This document shows positions 1 to 7,282 of a stretch of DNA of 7,573 nucleotides, in pieces (position 1 is the stretch's first letter; every line of letters starts with the position of its first letter). The DNA lies in NCBI GenBank assembly GCA_003243255.1, contig QFQM01000205.1:1-7573 (forward strand). Reading direction: 5' to 3'. Below the pieces are notes generated by a model, which was not told the origin of the DNA, ran no database searches, and saw only the letters and a list, made by a program, of their open reading frames with translations. Position numbers and translations under genes: made by a program. Origin of the DNA: Flavobacterium psychrophilum (GTDB lineage Bacteria > Bacteroidota > Bacteroidia > Flavobacteriales > Flavobacteriaceae).

Positions 1-3000
1 GTATTCCCATCGAGTGTTGCTAAAGTCATGAGATCAACGGAAGATGATCTTATACCAGCCGATTTTGTTAATCATGTTGGCTGCTTAAAAGGACTGTACG
101 CTGAATTTGCAGCTGAATCCGTCATCTTCAATGAAGATACTTTGCTGGTTAAACTGACCAAGCCGGAAATTAAACTCCTTGCGGATAGGAACATACTTCA
201 CAAAGTAACTGATGATAAATACAGTTGGCATAAGTCGGAATACACAAGGCATCTCAGAAACGAAATATGTGCTTCAATTTGGATACTACTTTGCGACAAT
301 GAACTAGTTCCTGATTTGAATGACCGTATCAGGTATTATGCCGAGATAATCCAATTCTACGAAATTGATTATCCCGACCGATTAGCAAAATTCCTGCTGC
401 CAGATAAAATAGAGAAACTACATGACGCTGCTCTTAATGTACTTTACTCCGAAGATGACTTGGTGGATGCCGGTGGTGAATTTAAAAAATCATGGCTTGA
501 TGCTCCCATCTATGCCCGAAAAAGCCTATTTGATGATGTGCCACTTATTTCATTAAGTAAAGAGTCAACTATTGAGTTGTTGGAAGAGATAGATTCCTTA
601 GACCGCTGGTTTCAGGGAGTCTTAGAATTGGACGAGGCACGTGGTTTCTACCATATCCTTTTGCGTCTCATGATTCAAACAGATCAACATGCTCAACGAT
701 TAGATCAGCGATATCTAGGAGTTCAGAAAATTCTGAATGATCTGAGCCGTCCTTACTTGGTAAGCCATCTATTTTGGTATCTAAAAAGAGACTACCAATT
801 TGTATTGCCTGTACTTCTGAATTCGAATAACCTTGCCCCGATTGTTTTTAAAGCAATTAACGAAATTGAGGTTAACGAAAAGGTATTGGTAAAGACTCTC
901 GAAAACGAAACAGCCGATCAGGTTAGAAGTGCCATTCATAAACTGAAGTCGGAACTTTGGATGGACGCGTTTGATGGTTTCCTTCTGAAATTATCCGCAA
1001 GCCTTAATCCTGATGATGAGACTGTAAACTCATTGTTTCAAATTCTATGGAGCCAGGTAAAATTGTTTTTCAAACGGCCTACTAACTACGATCACGAAAT
1101 TCACGCAGAGGAGCGGAAACGTTTTGAGTTTGCAATTAAGCGACTGTCGGAAATACGGCCTCACGGAAACTACCATGGCGGGGTAAAGCCCAGAATTTTT
1201 CCCAGGGTAGTAAGTGGGCTTTTCGTAGCACTGAAAAAGCAGAAAGAAGTCTCGCATTACGATTCGATCTATTTGAACCAGCCCGCGTTTGAGTTTGCTA
1301 TTCAATTGCTTAAATTCTGTAACACTCCATTATTTAAAGGTGAGATTTCTAAGAATGAGTTAGATGCTCTAAAACTTTTACAAGATGACATCGCTGGCTA
1401 TTTGTACGACCTTGTTCAGAAATATTTTACCTGCGAAGAAATTCCGGTCGTCAATTACATTACGGGTCTCACTGAGATGAAAAAGCCTAAATGGGGTAAT
1501 TATCCATTTGGTTTTGAGATATTAGAATGGGGCTATTTCTTCACTCATATTCACATGATTGGTCAGTTAAGCACCTTCGTAAAATCAATTGAATTGCAGT
1601 TTCGCTTTGAAAAAAATCATGGGCAAGGAAGATACCATGATCTGAATATTGAGACCTATGAGAAAGCTAGACTGTTTCTTAAGTCGATTGCTTGTGCAAT
1701 TATCCAAATAAAAGCATCTCCTTCAAACTTTGAAGTTCTTTCCATTAACATTAATGACCTTACAGACACGCTGTTTGAATTGCTAAAAAAGTACTCGATA
1801 CGGTTCTCCGTTGATGATCTCCAACTTGATAGAATTAACGCGTTTGATGACAGATTCCACATGACTTATGACTTATACCATCAGAGTGTTTTGACAGTTG
1901 TTTTTAAAGCGATGAATAATCAACCCGAAGACTTGAAGGCTGAGTTCGTCCGGCAATACATTCAAGAAGATAAACATTTGCTTAGGCTCCTCGGCATAAT
2001 AAATTTAATTGAAGGTAATGCTTCCAAGAAAATACTCTTTGAAGAATTGCAAACCGCATCAATTGAAGAGTTTATCAGCGCAAGTAGAGTTACTACAGAA
2101 TGGCGGGAGGCCATGATCGAAGCGATTAACACGGATGAATTCTTCGAGTTTGCTTTACCCCTGTCGGAACGTTTAGAGGCTCATCTTAGCAATGTAAAAC
2201 ATCTGAATGAGAATGACAGCCATTTACTATTTGAAGTGAAACTATTACATGCCTTCAAGAGTAAGGACCTGGATAAACTAAATACTATCGCAGTACCAGT
2301 GAATAAGTACGTCAGCTCTAATCGCAATAGGCCGCTGATAGATATGAAACGGTTCTTTATTGGGCTGCACAAACTTTACAATACAAGAGAATATGACGAT
2401 GCATTAAACATTTTTGAGGAACTCCATTCAAATGACGCTGCCAACGGAGAATACGCTTATAGACTTTTTCATGCAAGAACAATTCGTGCTAAGGCCAATC
2501 TGGACTCCGCAGAACTGAAACTGGCTATGGAGTTCTGGAAGGCTTTTTCCGAAAACCCAACAAATGAAGCAAGGAAAACTCTGCAGTCGCTTGATCACAA
2601 TATTAAACACACTTCCATTCACTATTATCTGCACTTTGAAGAGTTTGCGAGTCTGGATACGGCCCTACAGCAGCTTCCATCTGCATACCTTTACGATTCT
2701 GAAATTGTGCAGGGCATATTTGACGCATACTTAAAAAGGAACCTCGATGAGTTGGCTTATAGTTACCTTTCACATGCCCGAAAATATTATGTTGAAAATA
2801 GACTGCCAGTGCCTACTTTAATTGAAACCTTGTTCAGTACAATTGATGACACCAAATTCATTAGCCGACTTAGAACATCGTTTTCAGAGATTCAGACCTT
2901 ACCACCGGATAAATTCGTAAGAACAGTTCCTGGAAATCTGAACAATGGGAAAACAGTTGAAGAATTTATTCTAAATGAAATTGTAAGGGCAGGAAAAATC

Positions 3001-3534
3001 CTAATGGAAAAAGTAAGGGCACTCGACAAGGTGCCAATTGAAGATAAGTATAATGACCTATTACAATCTATTTTGCGATTCAGATTTCCTATATGGGGAT
3101 GGACTATTCCGGATCAGGGCAGAGCCGGTGCATCAAGTACGGGTGGTAATGACTTAGGCTCAACTGATTTTACGATCCACTGCGCGGACGAGTGTATAGC
3201 CTTGATTGAAGCTATGGTTATAGAGGGTAAGGATAAGACCAAGACGGAGTACCATGTGCTTAAATGCAATAGCTACGTTAGTCACACCACGCGTTTTTAT
3301 TTAGTATCCTACTTCAAGGGGAACTCTGATAAATTCATAATGACATGGGACTCATATCAACAAGACGTTCTTAGTGTCAACTTTGATGATAGCTTCAAAC
3401 TTCTAAAGCCTGAGTTCAATGACATTAGTGCCTCACTAAGTGGTGCCCGAAACATTAAAGTTGGAAAAACAACGCATTCAAACGGGGTTATTTTCTTTCA
3501 TATCTTTTTTAATATTTCCGGTAGCAAGGCCTGA
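1..3534 (+). CDS. Large helical-repeat protein with C-terminal PD-(D/E)XK-like domain, probable STAND-type NTPase C-terminal part (5' partial)
   Basis: The frame is open from base 1, with a first ATG at 28 giving 1168 residues; I treat the gene as running in from the left because nothing marks 28 as a true start. Residues are numbered from that ATG. Residues about 1-80 look like a winged helix (an ADRNILHKV segment followed by YSWHKSEYTRHLR), which in STAND ATPases follows the nucleotide-binding domain; no Walker motifs are visible in the window. Residues about 80-980 are nearly all helical, with a TPR-like stretch at about 776-860. The last 180 residues differ: D1047 in GSTDF, E1061 in LIEAM, then H1076, K1079 and Y1083, a spacing that resembles PD-(D/E)XK-type domains. 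By family logic it could be a sensor whose repeats detect a phage product and whose C-terminal domain cuts nucleic acid. That role, and the NTPase upstream of the window, are inference. It leads a three-gene plus-strand group. Confidence 0.8.
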   Translation, partial: VFPSSVAKVMRSTEDDLIPADFVNHVGCLKGLYAEFAAESVIFNEDTLLVKLTKPEIKLLADRNILHKVTDDKYSWHKSEYTRHLRNEICASIWILLCDNELVPDLNDRIRYYAEIIQFYEIDYPDRLAKFLLPDKIEKLHDAALNVLYSEDDLVDAGGEFKKSWLDAPIYARKSLFDDVPLISLSKESTIELLEEIDSLDRWFQGVLELDEARGFYHILLRLMIQTDQHAQRLDQRYLGVQKILNDLSRPYLVSHLFWYLKRDYQFVLPVLLNSNNLAPIVFKAINEIEVNEKVLVKTLENETADQVRSAIHKLKSELWMDAFDGFLLKLSASLNPDDETVNSLFQILWSQVKLFFKRPTNYDHEIHAEERKRFEFAIKRLSEIRPHGNYHGGVKPRIFPRVVSGLFVALKKQKEVSHYDSIYLNQPAFEFAIQLLKFCNTPLFKGEISKNELDALKLLQDDIAGYLYDLVQKYFTCEEIPVVNYITGLTEMKKPKWGNYPFGFEILEWGYFFTHIHMIGQLSTFVKSIELQFRFEKNHGQGRYHDLNIETYEKARLFLKSIACAIIQIKASPSNFEVLSININDLTDTLFELLKKYSIRFSVDDLQLDRINAFDDRFHMTYDLYHQSVLTVVFKAMNNQPEDLKAEFVRQYIQEDKHLLRLLGIINLIEGNASKKILFEELQTASIEEFISASRVTTEWREAMIEAINTDEFFEFALPLSERLEAHLSNVKHLNENDSHLLFEVKLLHAFKSKDLDKLNTIAVPVNKYVSSNRNRPLIDMKRFFIGLHKLYNTREYDDALNIFEELHSNDAANGEYAYRLFHARTIRAKANLDSAELKLAMEFWKAFSENPTNEARKTLQSLDHNIKHTSIHYYLHFEEFASLDTALQQLPSAYLYDSEIVQGIFDAYLKRNLDELAYSYLSHARKYYVENRLPVPTLIETLFSTIDDTKFISRLRTSFSEIQTLPPDKFVRTVPGNLNNGKTVEEFILNEIVRAGKILMEKVRALDKVPIEDKYNDLLQSILRFRFPIWGWTIPDQGRAGASSTGGNDLGSTDFTIHCADECIALIEAMVIEGKDKTKTEYHVLKCNSYVSHTTRFYLVSYFKGNSDKFIMTWDSYQQDVLSVNFDDSFKLLKPEFNDISASLSGARNIKVGKTTHSNGVIFFHIFFNISGSKA

Positions 3535-3554
3535 ATTGAATCGATTAAATAATT

Positions 3555-4175
3555 ATGAATAGGAACTCTCTCAAAGTTGGCATTCTTGCATATGGTTCGC
3601 TCATTGATAATCCAGGTATCGAGCTTGGGCCATTGGTAGTTGATAGAATATCCTGCGAAACTCCGTTTAAAGTTGAGTTTGCAAGAATAAGCGCATCAAG
3701 GGATAATGCACCAACTCTTATTCCGGTTCTCGAAGGTGGCAAGTTTATCAAAGCCCAGATTCTTGTTCTAAATGAAGGGGTAGCAATAGAAAGTGCGAGG
3801 TCCATGTTATGGAGACGAGAGCGGCACATTGTCAATGTTTCGAAGAACTATTCACGCCCTCGAAATCCTGGCGTTAACACGGTGCTCGTGGAAGAAATTC
3901 ATGACTTCCATGGCATCCCAAATGTTCTCTATACTTCTATTGGAAAAAATATTGAGCAACCCATCACACCAAAGTTATTGGCCGAGTATGCCATCGCGTC
4001 AATACGCGCAGGTGCCGGAGCAAAAGGACTTGATGGTATTCGATATCTACTTGCAGCAAAGCGGAATGGCATAATAACAGCGCATAGTGTGGCGTATGAA
4101 AATGTAATCCTTAAAATGACAAAATCCACTTCATTAGAGGAAGCAATACTGAATATTCGAAAAAATGTGGTCTGA
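3555..4175 (+). CDS. Gamma-glutamylcyclotransferase-fold (GGCT-like) protein
   Basis: A 206-residue protein that starts with the typical GGCT nucleotide-loop strand: LAYGSL at residues 11-16, right after the ATG, which supports this start. E89 in the segment LWRRER (residues 85-90) lies where ChaC/GGCT enzymes carry their general-base glutamate, and Y99 follows where those families often have a tyrosine. Family members open gamma-glutamyl or gamma-glutamylamine bonds to release 5-oxoproline, but many bacterial relatives have no known substrate. The protein appears complete and cytoplasmic, with no signal peptide or membrane segment. It sits 20 bases after the large helical protein and just before the AbiC-like membrane protein, so co-transcription is likely. 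In this context it may make or remove a modification or small molecule used by its neighbours; that is inference. The fold call is fairly firm, the reaction is not. Confidence 0.75.
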   Translation: MNRNSLKVGILAYGSLIDNPGIELGPLVVDRISCETPFKVEFARISASRDNAPTLIPVLEGGKFIKAQILVLNEGVAIESARSMLWRRERHIVNVSKNYSRPRNPGVNTVLVEEIHDFHGIPNVLYTSIGKNIEQPITPKLLAEYAIASIRAGAGAKGLDGIRYLLAAKRNGIITAHSVAYENVILKMTKSTSLEEAILNIRKNVV

Positions 4176-4267
4176 TCTGCTCTGAGAAATGAGAATCCTC
4201 GTAAGTGAAATGTTATCGTGAACGTTTTGACCAAATCTTAACATTAGTTGAAAACGCCTTTTTACCA

Positions 4268-5050
4268 ATGAATATCTTACATAATAAACATCATCAAGAT
4301 ATGAAAAGCAATTCATTCCAGTCAAATTTGCCCATAATTGTGACCTTTGCTACGGTATTCTTTGCAATTGTAACGGGCTTATATTTTTTTAACTTCCACG
4401 GGGGAATGAGTGATAGTCCAGGTGATTGGGGCACTTTTGGAGATTATGTCGGTGGATTACTAAACCCTGTTCTAAGTTACCTTTCATTGATCGCACTTTT
4501 GATAACCATCAATCTCCAAATCAAGGAACTTGATGCCACAAGAACTGAACTGACCCACTCAAGAATGGCTCAGGAAGAACAAAGCAGGAACTTCAAAAAA
4601 CAGCTTGACCTGTTGGAGAAGAAAGATAAAAGGGATCTCACATTTCAGATGCTTGAACGTTGGACCAACCAGCAGATGAGGACAAACAGGCTCACATCTT
4701 GGAACTACTTGATAGGGAAGTTCCCAGACATAGACAAACAATCCGATGTGTTCATAAACATATATCAGTTTAACAAAGACAGTGAAACGGCATTCGAAGC
4801 ATTTTCAGAAGTAACTCAATTTTTTTCTGACTTGAATAAATTGATTTCACAGGAAATAGTCGACCTTCAACTTTGCCAAATCCTGTTTGCAGACTCTCTC
4901 GTGCCGTGGTTTATTTTTATTGACAGGCTTACATTCGATCGCTTTGAAGAAATCCTTGGCCGCAAATATAATGAGAAAGTGGAAAACTGGTATAAGGTTC
5001 GTGTTATGGGACTAAAAGATAAACTTGGAATCAACTCAAATTACGTATGA
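4268..5050 (+). CDS. Two-helix membrane protein with coiled coil, putative phage abortive infection (putAbiC-like)
   Basis: As called, 260 residues. Membrane helix 1 is at about 21-41 and helix 2 at about 62-82. Between and into helix 2 lies a conserved-looking GDWGTFGDYVGGLLNP segment (52-67). A charged coiled coil follows (about 82-124) and then a roughly 135-residue cytoplasmic helical domain. This order (short N-tail, helix, G-D-x-G-G-x-x-N-P, helix, Q-rich coil) is what I associate with the putAbiC family, named after lactococcal AbiC, whose members are thought to act at the membrane to abort phage infection. The start is uncertain: the frame opens with GTG at 4205, directly after a TAA, and has ATGs at 4268 and 4301. 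I chose 4268; 4301 would leave a short polar tail before helix 1 and is almost as likely. No clear ribosome binding site decides it. It is the last gene of the plus-strand group and a likely effector. Confidence 0.65.
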   Translation: MNILHNKHHQDMKSNSFQSNLPIIVTFATVFFAIVTGLYFFNFHGGMSDSPGDWGTFGDYVGGLLNPVLSYLSLIALLITINLQIKELDATRTELTHSRMAQEEQSRNFKKQLDLLEKKDKRDLTFQMLERWTNQQMRTNRLTSWNYLIGKFPDIDKQSDVFINIYQFNKDSETAFEAFSEVTQFFSDLNKLISQEIVDLQLCQILFADSLVPWFIFIDRLTFDRFEEILGRKYNEKVENWYKVRVMGLKDKLGINSNYV

Positions 5051-5051
5051 A

Positions 5052-5069
5052 GTAATACCTCGGTATTAC
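5052..5069. terminator. Inverted repeat between convergent genes, candidate bidirectional terminator
   Basis: GTAATACC at 5052-5059 is the exact reverse complement of GGTATTAC at 5062-5069. Because a two-base loop is too tight, the practical hairpin is seven base pairs closing a four-base loop; allowing a bulge at 5070, two A-T pairs extend it outward. It starts one base after the stop of the AbiC-like gene and covers the stop and part of the last codon of the minus-strand ARH gene. Position between two converging genes supports a shared terminator. The T-run after it is short on the plus strand (5071-5073) and weak on the minus strand, so termination strength is uncertain. Confidence 0.45.
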
Positions 5070-6601
5070 CTTTCATTGTTAAGGATAACTTTGAAAACAT
5101 TTAGTAGTCCATTAGGGAGTTTTTTTTGCTGCTCCAAAAATTGGGTTAAAATCTTAAAGCTCTCGGGACTAAGAACCTTTACCGCATGATCTAACAACTC
5201 CTTCAAATCGATATTGTTGTTAGGTGCTTTGGCCAATGAATGTTGCTCTTTGTCTGAAAAAAGTTTCGAAAAAAAAATACTTTGCCCAATATCTAAGTGA
5301 ACTTCCATAATCAAATTATACTTTCCTCTTGTTAACGTGGGCTCTCTTTTTATTGAAATAATTTTACCTTTTCCCAAGGGGGTAAACTCAATGGGCTCAT
5401 CCAATGAAAAGTCATCCAACTTTGGATCGTTGAGTTTCTTTAATCCGAGATTTGAAATCATAGGATTCTTAGTTGCTCTGTCTTCAGATATTTCCAGCAA
5501 CCTGTTCGCAATCTGCTCAAGATAATCTGCGTCTTGGACATGCCTCCATCTATCAGGCACTACGCTACTTCCGTGTAACGCGCCAAGTAGCCCACCAGTG
5601 AACGAAGCGATACTGTCGGTATCCGTTCCAAGCGCATTTACCGATTCAATAATTCCTTTTGCGGGAGCTTCATGGAACTTTGCCGCAAAGAAGATACCGG
5701 CAACAACAGTTGCCGTTCCGGACCCTTTGGTCGAAGAATCAAGGCATCCGATTTTTCTGAGTGTCTCAATAGTACTTTGCCCATGTCGAATACTCTGGTA
5801 AATAGTGCGAAGGTAACTTTGAATTTCAATTAGAGTTTCTTCATAGACCTTCTCAAAACTATTTACCTTGGATTTATTCCAAAGTTTAAGCCATTCTTGG
5901 ATTTCGGTTCTGTTGACAAAAGATAGACTAAGCTTATTAGGTAATTCTGAGCCAATCTGGGTAAGATAATTTTCCCATTGAAAGTCTTCAGGCCTGTAGA
6001 CTATGATTTGATTCAGTGCGTAACCATACAGCATAGCGCCAAGAATTGCTCTTGGATGTCCGTGGGTCACTATGCTATTGCAAAATATCTCTTCCTTGAT
6101 TTTCTCAATGTTTCCAAGGTTCGCCAAAGCAATTGGCAAAACCCTCATCGCAGCACCGTTTGCTCCGCTATCTTTATAATCCTGTAGTTCGCCATTTACT
6201 TTAAAATTATAAAAATTGGAATACCATGTTACGGATTTTCTCGCCACTTTATTTGCTGCTGTTTTTACCGTTCTTCCTCCTCCTCGGGCATAATCTAGCC
6301 AATTCACTAATTCACTTTTAGCGAAGTATTCGTTGTCAACACGTCCATCAGATTTTATACTTCTTGCAACTGACAAAAGTAATTGCGTATCGTCAGAATA
6401 TGAGCCCTCAGCAATGGTATCAACAAAACCAAGAAATCGGCCACCAACATTTTTCTTCCAACTGTAAAACCGTTCAATTCTTTCAGTTTCATACTTCTCT
6501 CTTAATGAGTTGGGAGTCTTTTCAAATTCAGTTATCCATCCCAAGGCGTCACCGATTGCCGACAATTTTATGCTGCCTCTATACTTGGTTTCTGGTTTCA
6601 T
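5066..6601 (-). CDS. ADP-ribosylglycohydrolase (DraG/ARH fold) with C-terminal extension, putative antitoxin for the DarT-like protein
   Basis: A 511-residue protein. Residues about 1-370 carry the ARH signature: GDALG (17-21), SDDTQ (69-73), GANGAAMR (146-153), THGHP (179-183) and GTDTDS (325-330) followed by a glycine-rich helix. In the family the acidic residues D70, D71, D327 and D329 would bind two magnesium ions and the enzyme removes ADP-ribose from a target; all appear intact, so it should be active. Usual members are 280-350 residues; here about 140 extra residues (370-511) match no domain I recognise. The ATG shares its A with the TAA of the DarT-like gene (TAATG), pointing to coupled translation. 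By analogy with DarG it would reverse the toxin's ADP-ribosylation of DNA; that role is inference, and a protein substrate is possible. The extension contains runs of 9 T and 8 A on the coding strand. Confidence 0.9.
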   Translation of the reverse strand: MKPETKYRGSIKLSAIGDALGWITEFEKTPNSLREKYETERIERFYSWKKNVGGRFLGFVDTIAEGSYSDDTQLLLSVARSIKSDGRVDNEYFAKSELVNWLDYARGGGRTVKTAANKVARKSVTWYSNFYNFKVNGELQDYKDSGANGAAMRVLPIALANLGNIEKIKEEIFCNSIVTHGHPRAILGAMLYGYALNQIIVYRPEDFQWENYLTQIGSELPNKLSLSFVNRTEIQEWLKLWNKSKVNSFEKVYEETLIEIQSYLRTIYQSIRHGQSTIETLRKIGCLDSSTKGSGTATVVAGIFFAAKFHEAPAKGIIESVNALGTDTDSIASFTGGLLGALHGSSVVPDRWRHVQDADYLEQIANRLLEISEDRATKNPMISNLGLKKLNDPKLDDFSLDEPIEFTPLGKGKIISIKREPTLTRGKYNLIMEVHLDIGQSIFFSKLFSDKEQHSLAKAPNNNIDLKELLDHAVKVLSPESFKILTQFLEQQKKLPNGLLNVFKVILNNER

Positions 6602-7275
6602 TACATTCTTGATTTTACAAACATTGATTGATCTACTACAAAATTACCTGTATCATATTGGTTTAGAGCCGCTTTTGCCGAAGCTAGTTCGGATTCATCG
6701 TAGAAACAGACCTGCATAATGTCCTTTATAGGAATTTCATCCCTGACCAAAACCTCTGCTTGCTCATCCGTGGGATACTTTGCTTTAAGGTTTTGCCGCT
6801 GAATGGTCCGCGAATTGTAGCTAGTCACAACTTTCACATTCGGTGAAAAGAGCATTCTAAATTTCTCTAAGTCGCCTGTCACCCCAACCACTCTCTTGTT
6901 GTGGTTATTGGCTGCGTTTGTCACCGAGAAGAGAGTATCATTTTGATAGATATATTTTGTATCTATTTTCAAAACGCACCAATTCATATGGGACATTGCT
7001 TGCGTTCGTTCTCTGAACCGATTGAACAGAAAACTATTTGGTGATGATATTGAAAGATTAATATAATTCTTGTCATCAAATCTTATGCTGTCTAGGAATT
7101 CGATAAAGTCCAGTGTGTCTCCAATGTCAAATTCTTCTAGGAGGGCTCTGGACATCACCTTGCCTTGTTCGAACATACTTAAAAGGTTAATGGTTGGAGT
7201 AAAATGAACAAGATGCTCAATACCTCTTTCTTTTATTTCTCTTTTGAAGTCCAGATGTTCAGGTTTTAGGGCCAT
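6601..7275 (-). CDS. darT: DarT-like (DUF4433) DNA ADP-ribosyltransferase toxin
   Basis: 224 residues from the chosen start. HFTPTINL at 24-31 followed by a short helix and G38 matches the NAD-pocket entry of DarT; INLSISSPN at 72-80 matches the strand and loop before the NAD-binding helix; QAEVLV at 172-177 with E174 matches the QAE motif that carries the catalytic glutamate of DarT, and it is followed by an IP-x-x-x-I segment as in DUF4433 proteins. R43 is a candidate for the conserved NAD-contacting arginine. DarT enzymes transfer ADP-ribose from NAD to a base in single-stranded DNA and block replication. An ATG at 7305 would add 10 residues but overlap the helicase gene by 23 bases; the ATG at 7275 leaves 7 bases after its stop and a more usual N-terminus, so I prefer it. 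The stop overlaps the ARH start. The family call is fairly firm; base and sequence preference are unknown. Confidence 0.8.
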   Translation of the reverse strand: MALKPEHLDFKREIKERGIEHLVHFTPTINLLSMFEQGKVMSRALLEEFDIGDTLDFIEFLDSIRFDDKNYINLSISSPNSFLFNRFRERTQAMSHMNWCVLKIDTKYIYQNDTLFSVTNAANNHNKRVVGVTGDLEKFRMLFSPNVKVVTSYNSRTIQRQNLKAKYPTDEQAEVLVRDEIPIKDIMQVCFYDESELASAKAALNQYDTGNFVVDQSMFVKSRM

Positions 7276-7282
7276 TTGTATT

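Noticed and set aside
1045..2634. Several minus-strand open frames of 63-86 codons under the large plus-strand gene
   Set aside because: All are short, cysteine- and serine-rich antisense translations with no family features, inside one continuous 1168-codon frame.
3545..4234. Minus-strand open frames and an alternative plus frame over the GGCT-like gene
   Set aside because: The GGCT-like frame carries the YGSL loop and spans the region; the others lack motifs and look like shadows.
4225..4250. Possible Bacteroidota-type promoter (TTTTG followed by a TAnnTTTG-like box) before the AbiC-like gene
   Set aside because: The -7 element would match only about half of the consensus; chance matches of this quality are common in AT-rich DNA.
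5598..5829. Short open frames on the opposite strand and in another frame of the ARH gene
   Set aside because: They lie wholly inside a gene with clear family motifs and have no recognisable features of their own.
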